Source: JAJCYK01 sp965212195 (GTDB taxonomy: Bacteria; Bacteroidota; Bacteroidia; Cytophagales; Cyclobacteriaceae). Taken from it: a stretch of 64,000 bases of DNA. The stretch's first letter is position 1, and the number at the start of each line of letters is the position of its first letter. The stretch covers positions 372,001 through 436,000 of the forward strand of contig CBDBUW010000002.1 of NCBI GenBank assembly GCA_965212195.1, in the 5' to 3' direction. The notes beneath the pieces were generated by a model that was not told where the DNA came from, made no database searches, and saw only the letters and a program-made list of their open reading frames with translations. The position numbers and the translations under genes are program-made. Shown one piece after another: positions 33,465-41,916 of this stretch.

Positions 33465-34223
33465 ATGAGACAGATTGACATTAATTGTGATATGGGTGAA
33501 AGCTTCGGTCACTTTCAAATAGGGAATGACCAGGAGATTTTCCCCTACATTACTTCATGCAATATCGCCTGTGGCTTTCACGGAGGTGATCCCCTGCACA
33601 TTGAAAGAACCATACGGCTGGCCCTGCATCATGGCACCCAGATCGGGGCCCACCCTAGCTACCCTGACCTGGCAGGTTTTGGCCGTAGAAAAATTGACAT
33701 GAATGCTGAAGAATTAAGAGCTACCATCCGTTATCAGGTCTCCGCACTTAAAGGCATGGTGGAAAGCCTGGGAGGGCGTTTGTACTATGTTAAGCCACAC
33801 GGAGCCCTATACAACGCTATGGCAGAAGAGATGGAGATAACCGAGCATGTGATCTCCGCGATTCGGGATGTTGACAGTGATTTAAAGCTGATGGGACTGG
33901 CAGGTAGTCTGGTGCAGGAATTGGCTAAAGATAAAAGCATGCCTTTTATTTCAGAGGCTTTTGCCGACCGCCGTTATGAGGCTAGCGGAAAGCTGCGCTC
34001 CAGGGCGCTTGAGGGAGCGGTATTGGATCAACCGCAGGAAGCAGCGGAACAGGCGGTATCCATTGTTTTGAAACATCAAGCCTTTAGCCTGAAAGGTTTT
34101 CCAGTGGTTATTGACGCGAAAAGCATTTGTATACACGGGGACAATCCACAAGCAGTAGACATTCTGAAAGCTATTGATCAGGCTTTTGGAGAACATGATA
34201 TTGAAAGAAAAAGTTTTGGGTGA
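33465..34223 (+). CDS. pxpA: 5-oxoprolinase subunit A (LamB/YcsF family)
   Basis: A 252-residue cytosolic protein with the LamB/YcsF signature 'DINCDMGESFG', 'NIACGFHGGDPLHIERT', 'GAHPSYPDLAGFGRR', 'VKPHGALYN' and 'EAFADRRYEASGKL'. With PxpB and PxpC it forms the ATP-dependent 5-oxoprolinase that converts 5-oxo-L-proline to glutamate. ATG 33465 is chosen over an in-frame TTG at 33459 because the family starts directly with the first beta strand (MRQIDINCD). It begins two bases after the transporter stop, and pxpB begins one base after its own stop. Confidence 0.95.
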   Translation: MRQIDINCDMGESFGHFQIGNDQEIFPYITSCNIACGFHGGDPLHIERTIRLALHHGTQIGAHPSYPDLAGFGRRKIDMNAEELRATIRYQVSALKGMVESLGGRLYYVKPHGALYNAMAEEMEITEHVISAIRDVDSDLKLMGLAGSLVQELAKDKSMPFISEAFADRRYEASGKLRSRALEGAVLDQPQEAAEQAVSIVLKHQAFSLKGFPVVIDAKSICIHGDNPQAVDILKAIDQAFGEHDIERKSFG

Positions 34224-34224
34224 T

Positions 34225-34938
34225 ATGGAGTTGCTACCTTTTGGCGATCAGGCCTTGTTGGTCAATTTTGAACAACGCGTTCAGGTTGAGGTCAACCAAA
34301 AAGTAATGGCTATGTACCGAGCCGTTAAAGCAGCGGATCGGGCGGAAGTAACATTTTTAATTCCGGCTTATTGCTCCTTAGTGATAGGGTACAATCCGGA
34401 GATCTCCGACTTCCAACATTTGCGGAGTTGGTTGAAGGAATTGAAAATTGAGAAAGAAGGCCATGTAGAACCAGAAAGAAAGCTAAAGATCCCTGTGTGT
34501 TACCACCCGTCTTACGGTCTGGATCTTAAAGAGGTAGCTAAGCTTACCGGCTTGGATGTGGAAAGCATAATAGACCTGCATACCTCTCATACCTTTAGGG
34601 TTTTCATGCTGGGATTCTTGCCCGGTTTTGCCTACATGGGTCCGCTACCGGAAAAGCTTCAATGTGCCCGCAAGTCCACCCCCCGCGAGAAAGTACCTCC
34701 GGGCTCTGTAGGGCTGGCCGGAAATCAAACCGGGATCTACCCGGATGAAGCCCCTGGAGGTTGGCGTATTATTGGTAAAAGTCCTCTGCCGATCTTTAGT
34801 ACTCAAGGCCATGAACCATTCCTCTTCCAAGCAGGCGACCTGGTGCGCTTCGAAGCTATTGAGGATGCGCGTTTTCAGGAGATACAAGTTCAATGCACAG
34901 AAGGGACTTTCGATTGGGAGAGTATTTATGAAACATAA
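34225..34938 (+). CDS. pxpB: 5-oxoprolinase subunit B (KipI family)
   Basis: A 237-residue KipI/allophanate hydrolase subunit 1-like protein. Typical parts are 'MELLPFGDQALLVNFEQ' at the start, 'IPVCYHPSYGLDLKEVAKLTGL', 'HTFRVFMLGFLPGFAYMG' and 'TPREKVPPGSVGLAGNQTGIYPDEAPGGWRIIGKSP'. ATG 34225 lies one base after the pxpA stop; earlier in-frame ATGs at 34195 and 34174 would overlap pxpA and are less likely. Its end overlaps the pxpC start by 11 bases. Confidence 0.94.
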   Translation: MELLPFGDQALLVNFEQRVQVEVNQKVMAMYRAVKAADRAEVTFLIPAYCSLVIGYNPEISDFQHLRSWLKELKIEKEGHVEPERKLKIPVCYHPSYGLDLKEVAKLTGLDVESIIDLHTSHTFRVFMLGFLPGFAYMGPLPEKLQCARKSTPREKVPPGSVGLAGNQTGIYPDEAPGGWRIIGKSPLPIFSTQGHEPFLFQAGDLVRFEAIEDARFQEIQVQCTEGTFDWESIYET

Positions 34939-35833
34939 TTTACAAATCCAGGTAATTAAACCCGGTTTACATACTACCATTCAAGACCGAGGCCGCTGGG
35001 GTCATGTGGCTTTCGGAGTTCCCAGATCAGGAGCCATGAGTGTGCTGGATGCCGTGAAAGCCAACTGGTTGGTGGGAAATCCTCCTAATGCGCCTATACT
35101 GGAAATAACCTTGATGGGGCCCACATTGGCCTTAGAAGGTGAAGGTCAAATTGCCCTGGCCGGAGCCCCTATTAAAGTCACTCTCGATCAGCAACCAATA
35201 TCCCACCTGCAAACTGTTAATGTACGGGGTCAGCAAACTCTTAAACTTGGCCGCACCAAAGACCAGTGCCGTACCTATTTGGCCATTCGGGGTGATTGGA
35301 AGCTAGCCTCATGGTTGGACAGCTTTAGCGCTGCTGTTACCAAACCTCACTTGTTAACCCCCCAAAGCATACTGACTAAAGGGCTTCTATGGGTAGTCGA
35401 AAGCCAAGGCCAATTGGAGATTCGTCAAATACATGGTGAGTCTACCGCAAATCGAAAGATACGGGTAATGCCCGGCCCCGAATATAGCCGCTTGAATGTG
35501 TCGAGTATTACGGACTTTCTCACCCGAGAATTTATTGTCAGTGCTCAATCCAATCGCATGGGTTACCGACTTGATGGCACTTTGAAAAGTTTTACTCCCG
35601 CCGGTGAGTTAATCTCCTCAGGAATTGTTCCTGGAACTATTCAGGTAACCAACCGAGGTCAGTTAATTGTCTTGATGGCCGATGCCCAAACAACTGGAGG
35701 TTATCCGCGGATCGCTAATGTGATCGCTGCTGATCTCCCTAAGATGGCACAGTTGAGACCAGGAGATCCCTTGCAGTTTTCTCTAGTTTCGCTCAGCGAA
35801 GCACAAAGAGCTTTTTCCAGGAGTACATTCTAG
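34928..35833 (+). CDS. pxpC: 5-oxoprolinase subunit C (KipA family)
   Basis: A 301-residue biotin-independent carboxylase-like subunit (allophanate hydrolase subunit 2 family): 'IQVIKPGLHTTIQDRGRWGHVAFGVPRSGAMSVLDAVKANWLVGNP', 'RTYLAIRG', 'RVMPGPEY', 'SNRMGYRLDG' and 'AQTTGGYPRIANVIAADLPKMAQLRPGD'. Completes the pxpABC set. ATG 34928 gives the family N-terminus; the longer frame from 34745 is out-of-frame overlap with pxpB. After it come 70 bases with no clear terminator before the quinone oxidoreductase gene. Confidence 0.94.
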   Translation: MKHNLQIQVIKPGLHTTIQDRGRWGHVAFGVPRSGAMSVLDAVKANWLVGNPPNAPILEITLMGPTLALEGEGQIALAGAPIKVTLDQQPISHLQTVNVRGQQTLKLGRTKDQCRTYLAIRGDWKLASWLDSFSAAVTKPHLLTPQSILTKGLLWVVESQGQLEIRQIHGESTANRKIRVMPGPEYSRLNVSSITDFLTREFIVSAQSNRMGYRLDGTLKSFTPAGELISSGIVPGTIQVTNRGQLIVLMADAQTTGGYPRIANVIAADLPKMAQLRPGDPLQFSLVSLSEAQRAFSRSTF

Positions 35834-35903
35834 CAATTTATGGCGCTCGATTATTGCCGGACAATTAGTATATTACCTGTCACCCTAATTATCCTATTTT
35901 GAT

Positions 35904-36884
35904 ATGATCACCTACGCCAGTGTTGTCCATCAACCGGGTCCTGCCACCAGTTTTGCCTATGAAGAGATGGAGCTTGCAGCTCCGGGCCCCCAAGAAGTCT
36001 TGGTAAAGCACCACGCCATTGGAGTCAATTTTATTGACACTTATTTTAGAAGTGGATTGTATCCCTGGACAGGCCCAATGCCCATTATTCCTGGAGCGGA
36101 AGCCAGTGGTGAGGTGATGGAAGCGGGTTCCTCCGTAAGCCATCTGCAAGCGGGAGACCGCATCGCCTACACCGTACCCAGCGGTGCCTATTGTCAGCAC
36201 CGGGTGATAGCTGCTGACCGTGTGGTCAAACTACCGGATGATATACCCTATGAAACAGCAGCTGCCATTATGGTAAAGGGACTTACCGCACAATATTTGT
36301 TACGCAGCACTTTTAAGGTTCAGCCTGGGCATACCATATTAATTCATGCTGCCGCCGGAGGAGTAGGCTTGTTGGCCGGACAATGGGCAGCACACTTGGG
36401 GGCTACGGTAATAGGTACTGCCGGAAGTGCTGATAAAGCACAACTGGCCTTACAACATGGCTATCATCATGTGATCAATTACCGGGAGCAGGACTTCGTA
36501 CAAGAGGTACAAAAAATAACTTCCGGACAAGGTGTCGAGGTGGTTTACGATTCCGTGGGCCAAGATACTTACCCCTACTCGCTGCAATGCCTAAAGCGCC
36601 TGGGGATGTGGGTGTGCTTTGGCCAATCCTCAGGGGTAATTGAGGACTTTGACCTGCGTCATTTAGTACAGCACGGTTCTTTGTTTGCCACCAGACCAAC
36701 GCTGTTTGACTACATCCCAACTTATGATGCTCTGCACGCCGCTAGTGAACAGCTATTCGATTTGCTGTTAAAAGGCCATCTAAAGGTTCAAATTGGTCAA
36801 CAAGCTTCGCTTAAGGAAGTGACCGAGGTACATCAACAGTTAGAGGGAAGAAAGACGGTAGGCTCCACGATTTTAATAGCCTAA
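35904..36884 (+). CDS. NADPH:quinone oxidoreductase (zinc-free MDR family)
   Basis: A 326-residue medium-chain dehydrogenase/reductase of the QOR type: 'GVNFIDTYFRSGLYPWTGPMPIIPGAEASGEV', nucleotide-binding 'ILIHAAAGGVGLLAGQWAAHLGATVIGTAGSADK' and 'VVYDSVGQDTYPYSLQCLKRLGMWVCFGQSSG'. No zinc ligands are present. The enzyme reduces quinones or enones with NADPH in the cytosol. It starts 70 bases after pxpC and is followed 35 bases later by the ureohydrolase gene, so it may belong to the same transcript. TATTTTG at 35895-35901 is only a near match to a -7 element. Confidence 0.9.
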   Translation: MITYASVVHQPGPATSFAYEEMELAAPGPQEVLVKHHAIGVNFIDTYFRSGLYPWTGPMPIIPGAEASGEVMEAGSSVSHLQAGDRIAYTVPSGAYCQHRVIAADRVVKLPDDIPYETAAAIMVKGLTAQYLLRSTFKVQPGHTILIHAAAGGVGLLAGQWAAHLGATVIGTAGSADKAQLALQHGYHHVINYREQDFVQEVQKITSGQGVEVVYDSVGQDTYPYSLQCLKRLGMWVCFGQSSGVIEDFDLRHLVQHGSLFATRPTLFDYIPTYDALHAASEQLFDLLLKGHLKVQIGQQASLKEVTEVHQQLEGRKTVGSTILIA

Positions 36885-36919
36885 ATTCTGGGAACACCTG
36901 CTTTGGCCTCCAAAAATCT

Positions 36920-37702
36920 ATGAAAACAATAGGTATCCAGGGTATCGCCTATGATGATAAATCATCTTTCTTAAAGGGTGCTGCTAAAGCCCCGGCTGCC
37001 ATCCGAAAAACTCTTCATAGCGGGTCCTCCAACTATTTTACCGAATTAGGGATCAATGTTGATACACCGCAAATTGCGGATCATGGCGATTTTGAGGTAG
37101 AAGAATACTTCGATATTGAATCCATCACCCGCAATAACCTCTGTAAGTCCAACCGCCTACTCACCCTGGGAGGTGATCATAGTATCACTTACCCTGTGGT
37201 AAAAGCCTTTAGTCAGTCCTACGGAGCACTGGAAATACTTCACCTAGATGCACATAGTGATTTGTATCATAAGTTTGAAGGTGATCCCTATTCGCATGCA
37301 TGTCCCTTTGCCCGTATTATGGAAGAGGGATTAGCCACCCGGTTGGTACAGGTTGGTGTTAGGGCCTTGACCGATCATCAGAGGGAGCAGATCGCAAAGT
37401 ACCAAGTGGAGGTGCATGAAATGCGAAATCTCGGGTCACTTTTAGAGTTGCAGTTCGCCGGACCACTCTATCTCTCCCTGGATATGGATGTTTTCGATCC
37501 GGCATATGCTCCGGGGGTCAGTCATCACGAACCAGGCGGCTTATCCCCCAGAGAAGCTTTGAATATAGTTCAGGGACTGGCAAGCCCCATGGTGGGCGCT
37601 GATGTGGTAGAATATAACCCCGTTCGGGATAATAGTGAAATTACTGCGGCTTTGGCGGCTAAAATGATGCGTGAAATACTGGGAAAAATGCTGGCAGTAT
37701 AA
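36920..37702 (+). CDS. Agmatinase/arginase-family ureohydrolase
   Basis: A 260-residue binuclear manganese hydrolase. Metal ligands are in 'LTLGGDHSITYPVV', 'LHLDAHSDLYHKF' (DAHxD) and 'LSLDMDVFDPAYAPGVSHHEPGGLS' (DxD plus the loop), with a final acidic 'GADVVEYNPVRD'. The set is complete for activity. Agmatinase-like proteins split urea from agmatine or other guanidino compounds; which one cannot be told. Length is slightly short for agmatinase (about 290). It ends convergently with the TMEM175 gene 18 bases away. Confidence 0.88.
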   Translation: MKTIGIQGIAYDDKSSFLKGAAKAPAAIRKTLHSGSSNYFTELGINVDTPQIADHGDFEVEEYFDIESITRNNLCKSNRLLTLGGDHSITYPVVKAFSQSYGALEILHLDAHSDLYHKFEGDPYSHACPFARIMEEGLATRLVQVGVRALTDHQREQIAKYQVEVHEMRNLGSLLELQFAGPLYLSLDMDVFDPAYAPGVSHHEPGGLSPREALNIVQGLASPMVGADVVEYNPVRDNSEITAALAAKMMREILGKMLAV

Positions 37703-37719
37703 TGTAAGGGTTAGTCAAG

Positions 37720-38478
37720 TTACTTGGCAGCCAGTAATTGTGATAGGTCTTTGCTTCTTCTTTTTTCCAGTAAAATGCTAATCACCCATATCAAGTTATA
37801 AATAACTCCCGCCAATATAGAACCAAGGGCGCTATGAAAGACTAAGCTGGAAATCGCCAACAATATGGAGGCCAGCCCTACAAAAACCTGTGCTAGCTTG
37901 TCCTTCATGGAAAACTTTGTTTCGTATACCTCGATTTTCGATAATTCCAAGGTCTCCTTCTTGCTTAGAGCATGTCGATATAAGAAATACATCACCAATA
38001 GAATGCAAACGAACCCCACGCTATAAATGATCATTAATACCGGTATTTTCTGGAAGGGAATAATATCAGCAAATTCTCTTACCTCATTTTCGAAATTGCC
38101 GGAGAATGCGGATGTAAAATATTTGATCAACCAGGACATCAGAAACTTTAGTGGGTATACATAAAATAACACGAAAAACAACAACAGCAGATTCAATGCC
38201 GAAACTGTGTTATCCAGCAAACCATATCGCATGAAAAATGTGACTTGTTGCCTCCAGATCCAATAGATGAAAACCATGCAGATACCAAAGGGCACAATAT
38301 CCAAAACAAACGCCCAAAGCTCTTGGAAATTTTTGGGTACAGAGCTTGATAATAAGAGGATGGCAATGGCCAGGGCGAATACGCCATCGCTTAGTGCTTC
38401 CAGTCGGCTGGAACCATCACCCCTCACTTCAAAATGCTCCAATGCCCGTGATTGCCGCAGGTGGGTTTTGATGGCCAT
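37720..38478 (-). CDS. TMEM175-family (DUF1211) potassium channel-like protein
   Basis: A 252-residue membrane protein with six predicted helices. The hallmark is in helix 1, 'SRLEALSDGVFALAIAILLL', matching the RxxxFSD-type motif of bacterial TMEM175 except that Phe is replaced by Leu. Bacterial relatives form tetrameric potassium channels. Charged N-terminal tail of about 25 residues. It shares no obvious function with the neighbouring GMC dehydrogenase genes, which start 15 bases upstream on the same strand and may be co-transcribed. Confidence 0.82.
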   Translation of the reverse strand: MAIKTHLRQSRALEHFEVRGDGSSRLEALSDGVFALAIAILLLSSSVPKNFQELWAFVLDIVPFGICMVFIYWIWRQQVTFFMRYGLLDNTVSALNLLLLFFVLFYVYPLKFLMSWLIKYFTSAFSGNFENEVREFADIIPFQKIPVLMIIYSVGFVCILLVMYFLYRHALSKKETLELSKIEVYETKFSMKDKLAQVFVGLASILLAISSLVFHSALGSILAGVIYNLIWVISILLEKRRSKDLSQLLAAK

Positions 38479-38492
38479 ACCAGGTTGGGGGT

Positions 38493-39203
38493 TTAGGTGG
38501 AAAGTAAATTGCCATCCTCATCCCAGGCTGCCAATTCATCCCGTTTGCTTTGATCTACGCAGCGCTCTAACCACTCTGGGTCATAAGAAAGTCCATGGGC
38601 TTTGAGCACTTCATCAGGAACCCCGTCCCATACCCCCGGTGTGTTTCCGGCATATCCTAATTCTTCGATTCCCATTTTGGAGGTATAATAACCGGTAAGG
38701 GTTAGGTTCCGTACCAGGGAAAAGAAGGCAATTCCCGGGGCCATGTCACTGGGCTCCTCCTCAGGATAAGCTATATCATCCACGATCTCCAGCTGCTGCT
38801 CCGGACTACACGATCTAAAATTTAGGTTGAAACGAGAGTTGGATTGATTGTCCAGCCACATGAGACCGCCTCTCAATGGCAGTTGGTGGGCGGGCATGTC
38901 CTTTGCCATGAACTCAATAAATTCCGGTACTTCGGCATCACCCGCTGATCCGAATTCGGCGGTGGCCGGTAATATAATGTCACATAAGACCGCCAGTGTT
39001 TCTAACTCCGGCTCCTGCAAGAAGGAGTCCGCATTTATCTTTTCGTCTCGTGTTTTCTCTTTTTCGGTGCGACCATATCCTTCTTCAGCTGCGGGTTCTG
39101 CCAGTGACTCTACATCACTGTCAACGGGGGCACATCCCTTCAATGCTAGTCCACCAGCCAATGACCCCACGAATAACGACTTCAATGATTCTCTGCGGTC
39201 CAT
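38493..39203 (-). CDS. Gluconate 2-dehydrogenase subunit 3-like, Tat lipoprotein
   Basis: A 236-residue small subunit of a GMC dehydrogenase. The leader MDRRESLKSLFVGSLAGGLALKGC carries a twin-arginine pair and a lipobox. The mature domain includes 'LAVLCDIILPATAEFGSAGDAEVPEFIEFMAKD', typical of gluconate 2-dehydrogenase subunit 3. It would ferry the folded large subunit out through Tat and tether it. ATG 39203 begins the leader; the upstream in-frame 53 codons overlap the large-subunit gene. It lies one base after the stop codon of that gene. Confidence 0.88.
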   Translation of the reverse strand: MDRRESLKSLFVGSLAGGLALKGCAPVDSDVESLAEPAAEEGYGRTEKEKTRDEKINADSFLQEPELETLAVLCDIILPATAEFGSAGDAEVPEFIEFMAKDMPAHQLPLRGGLMWLDNQSNSRFNLNFRSCSPEQQLEIVDDIAYPEEEPSDMAPGIAFFSLVRNLTLTGYYTSKMGIEELGYAGNTPGVWDGVPDEVLKAHGLSYDPEWLERCVDQSKRDELAAWDEDGNLLST

Positions 39204-39204
39204 A

Positions 39205-40923
39205 TTAAATGTTTTGTTGGTTAATTTGATCAATAATATACTCTGAAGTACGCCAGGCCAATGCCAAAATGGTCCAGGTAGGATTCTTATCAGCCTGGGA
39301 AACAAAAGGCCCTCCATCCACAACAAAAACATTATCCACTTCATGCATCTGCTGGTGAGCATTAACTACGGAAGTTTTGGGGTTGACTCCCATACGGGTG
39401 GTACCTACCTCGTGAATAATACGCCCAGGAGCCAGTAGACCGTAATCATCTTCCGGCCCTGGCTTCGTACCCACTGACTTGGCGCCCATCGCGTCGAAAA
39501 TGGATTCGAATGTTTCATGCATGTGCTTGGCCTGTGCGCGTTCGTAGTCGGTCCATTTGTAATGGAATCTCAATACCGGGATGCCAAACTCATCCACTTG
39601 CTGGGGGTCGATCTCACAATAATTATCGTATTGCGCGACACTTTCGCCACGGCCGCTGATACCCATAAACGATCCGTAAAACTTGCGGACATCTTCTCGC
39701 AATTTGTTACCGTATCCTCCAACCACTCCCCCGGTAAACTTGTTCATTTCGGAAACATTAAATCCAAACCCGTAACTGGGCATGCCCAAACCGCCCCAAA
39801 CCTCTAGGTGATATCCCCTAGGGAAATCTAATTGTTTATTGTCCAGCCACCAGGGTGTATAGACATGCATCCCTCCTACACCATCTTCGTTGTAGATCTT
39901 ACGATCCATTAGCTGAGGTACAAAAGCCATACGGCTGGCTCCTGTGGAATCATGCAGGTAGCGGCCGATCATCCCGCTGCCGTTGCCCAATCCATCTGGG
40001 AAAGTAGAGCTTTTAGAGTTTAATAGAATACGAGCGCTGCTGCATGCGGAAGCTGCCAACACCACTACCTTACCGCCTACAAAGTTCTCCTGGCGGGTAT
40101 TTTTATCGATATAATGAACCCCTGTTGCCCTGCCATCGACATCGGTGGCAATTTCACGGGCCATAGCATCAGTAAACAAGGTAATCTGTCCTCCTGCCCG
40201 CTGTGCAGGGAAAATTAAACAGGTGCCGCTGGAAAAATCCGCCTCTACCATGCAGGCCCTGCTGCATTGACCACAGTAAAAACACACCCCCCGATCGGTA
40301 TTGATCCGCTTGGTGAGCATAGACATGCGGCTGGGGATTACTGGTATGTTGGCTTTATTGGCAGCTTGCTTGTAGTACAATTCATGTAACCGGGGCTTTG
40401 GTGGTGGTAGAAAGAAACCATTAGGCTCATTGGGAAAATCTTCCTTGGAGCCAAACACCCCTACAAGTTGATCCACCCGGTCATAATAGGGTTTCACATC
40501 TTCATAGCTAATGGGCCAGTTATCACCCAGCCCATCCTGATCCTTTCTTTTGAAATCTTTGGGGCCAAATCGCAGCGAGATACGACCCCAATGATTCGTA
40601 CGTCCGCCCACCATTCGGGAGCGGAACCAATCGAATTTGGTTCCAGATTTGTGCGTGTAGGGTTCACCCTCGATCTCCCAACCCCCGTAAGCACTGTCAA
40701 AGTCTCCAAAGGGCCGAACATTATTTGCTCCCCTACGAGGCGACTCATAGGGCCAGCGCAGTTGAGTACGATGAGCATTATCCTTAGGGTCGAACATCGG
40801 TCCGGCTTCTACAATAGCTACCTTTAATCCGGACTCCGCCAGGATCTTCGCGGCCATACCTCCTCCGGCGCCAGACCCGATAATTACTGCATCATAAACA
40901 TCTGCAGCTTCTATTATTTGCAT
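39205..40923 (-). CDS. GMC oxidoreductase, large flavoprotein subunit with Fe-S cluster motif
   Basis: A 572-residue FAD-dependent dehydrogenase. The FAD-binding Rossmann motif is 'DAVIIGSGAGGGMAAKILAESGLKVAIVEAG' (11-41); the C-terminal catalytic region has 'HEVGTTRMG' and 'NVFVVDGGPFVSQADKNPTWTILALAWR'. Cys214, 217, 220 and 224 ('CFYCGQCSRAC') plus Cys235 match the cysteine spacing that holds an Fe-S cluster in FAD-dependent glucose dehydrogenase. It has no signal of its own and is expected to be exported with the Tat-signalled small subunit. No cytochrome c subunit is encoded nearby, so the electron acceptor is unknown. Sugar or polyol oxidation is the likely role. Confidence 0.9.
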   Translation of the reverse strand: MQIIEAADVYDAVIIGSGAGGGMAAKILAESGLKVAIVEAGPMFDPKDNAHRTQLRWPYESPRRGANNVRPFGDFDSAYGGWEIEGEPYTHKSGTKFDWFRSRMVGGRTNHWGRISLRFGPKDFKRKDQDGLGDNWPISYEDVKPYYDRVDQLVGVFGSKEDFPNEPNGFFLPPPKPRLHELYYKQAANKANIPVIPSRMSMLTKRINTDRGVCFYCGQCSRACMVEADFSSGTCLIFPAQRAGGQITLFTDAMAREIATDVDGRATGVHYIDKNTRQENFVGGKVVVLAASACSSARILLNSKSSTFPDGLGNGSGMIGRYLHDSTGASRMAFVPQLMDRKIYNEDGVGGMHVYTPWWLDNKQLDFPRGYHLEVWGGLGMPSYGFGFNVSEMNKFTGGVVGGYGNKLREDVRKFYGSFMGISGRGESVAQYDNYCEIDPQQVDEFGIPVLRFHYKWTDYERAQAKHMHETFESIFDAMGAKSVGTKPGPEDDYGLLAPGRIIHEVGTTRMGVNPKTSVVNAHQQMHEVDNVFVVDGGPFVSQADKNPTWTILALAWRTSEYIIDQINQQNI

Positions 40924-40934
40924 GAGTTTCTGAA

Positions 40935-40948
40935 AAGTTGATCAACTT
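40935..40948. promoter_or_regulatory. 14-bp perfect palindrome upstream of the GMC dehydrogenase operon
   Basis: AAGTTGATCAACTT is a perfect palindrome starting 12 bases before the GMC start codon on the minus strand. Its position fits an operator covering the promoter or leader. The regulator is not apparent in the window. Confidence 0.45.
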
Positions 40949-41149
40949 AATATAAGAAGAATATGCATATAAGCATGAGGTGAATTATTCCTAAAGTGCT
41001 TTATCAGACATTTTAGGAGTTTGCACTACCCTGGAGTTACCGATCATCCTAAAAATCGACAGTTCAAATACCTTTCTCTGTTTTATTTTGAAAATTTTTA
41101 GCATCATTAACCCTTCAAAAATGATTAATTAACAATCAAACTCAGTCAC

Positions 41150-41899
41150 ATGAAAAATTTTTCACTTGCGCTGGTAATTGTACTGGCGATATCTTCTCTA
41201 AATGTTAATGCTCAGAGTGTGGATGAAATTGTAAGCGGGTATTTTGAAAATACCGGAGGTAAAGAAGCCTGGGGAGCCCTAGAGGGTATAAAACTTATAG
41301 CCAAAGTTAACCAAAACGGCATAGAATTTCCCCTGGAAATAGTGCAAATGGCCGACGGGCGGCAGTATACCAAGGTCACCTTTCAGGGTAATGAGTTCAA
41401 GCAAGGAGTGTTTGATGGCGAAACCCTCTGGAGTACTAATTTTCAAACAATGAAGGCCGAAAAATCCGATGCGGAAGCCACTGGAAATCAGAAATTAGAA
41501 GCCAATGATTTTCCAGACGCCTTATACAACTACCAGGACAAAGGCTATACGGTAGAACTAGTAGGTACAGAAACAATCGATGGTGCGGAAACCTATAAAA
41601 TAAAAGTAGTTAAAGAGCCTATGACTGTTGACGGGCAAGAGGTTGAAGACATTTCCTACTACTATTTTGATACGGAAACCTATGTACCCATCGCTCAGGA
41701 ATCCGAATTGAAGCAGGGTCCTGCCAAAGGGACAGTCATGCAAATAAAAATGAGTGATTATCAGGAAGTCGATGGCTTGTACTTCCCTTTTTCAATGTCT
41801 CAGGGAACCAAAGGCGGTCAATCGCAGCCTTTGATGATCGACAGCATCGAGTTAAACCCTGAAGTTAGCACCAGCGACTTTGCTTTTCCCGAAGAATAG
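41150..41899 (+). CDS. Exported outer-membrane lipoprotein-sorting-like protein
   Basis: A 249-residue protein with signal peptide MKNFSLALVIVLAISSLNVNAQ. The mature chain ('VDEIVSGYFENTGGKEAWGALEGIKLIAKVNQNGIEFPLEIVQMADGRQYTKVTFQG') is the LolA-like half-barrel seen in Bacteroidota 'outer membrane lipoprotein-sorting' proteins that are not LolA itself. A long beta-rich body with 'YYYFDTETYVPIAQES' follows. Binding of a hydrophobic ligand is the family expectation. The sortilin-type propeller gene follows by 17 bases, so the two are probably co-expressed. Confidence 0.78.
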   Translation: MKNFSLALVIVLAISSLNVNAQSVDEIVSGYFENTGGKEAWGALEGIKLIAKVNQNGIEFPLEIVQMADGRQYTKVTFQGNEFKQGVFDGETLWSTNFQTMKAEKSDAEATGNQKLEANDFPDALYNYQDKGYTVELVGTETIDGAETYKIKVVKEPMTVDGQEVEDISYYYFDTETYVPIAQESELKQGPAKGTVMQIKMSDYQEVDGLYFPFSMSQGTKGGQSQPLMIDSIELNPEVSTSDFAFPEE

Positions 41900-41916
41900 C
41901 CTTTACCAAACTGACC

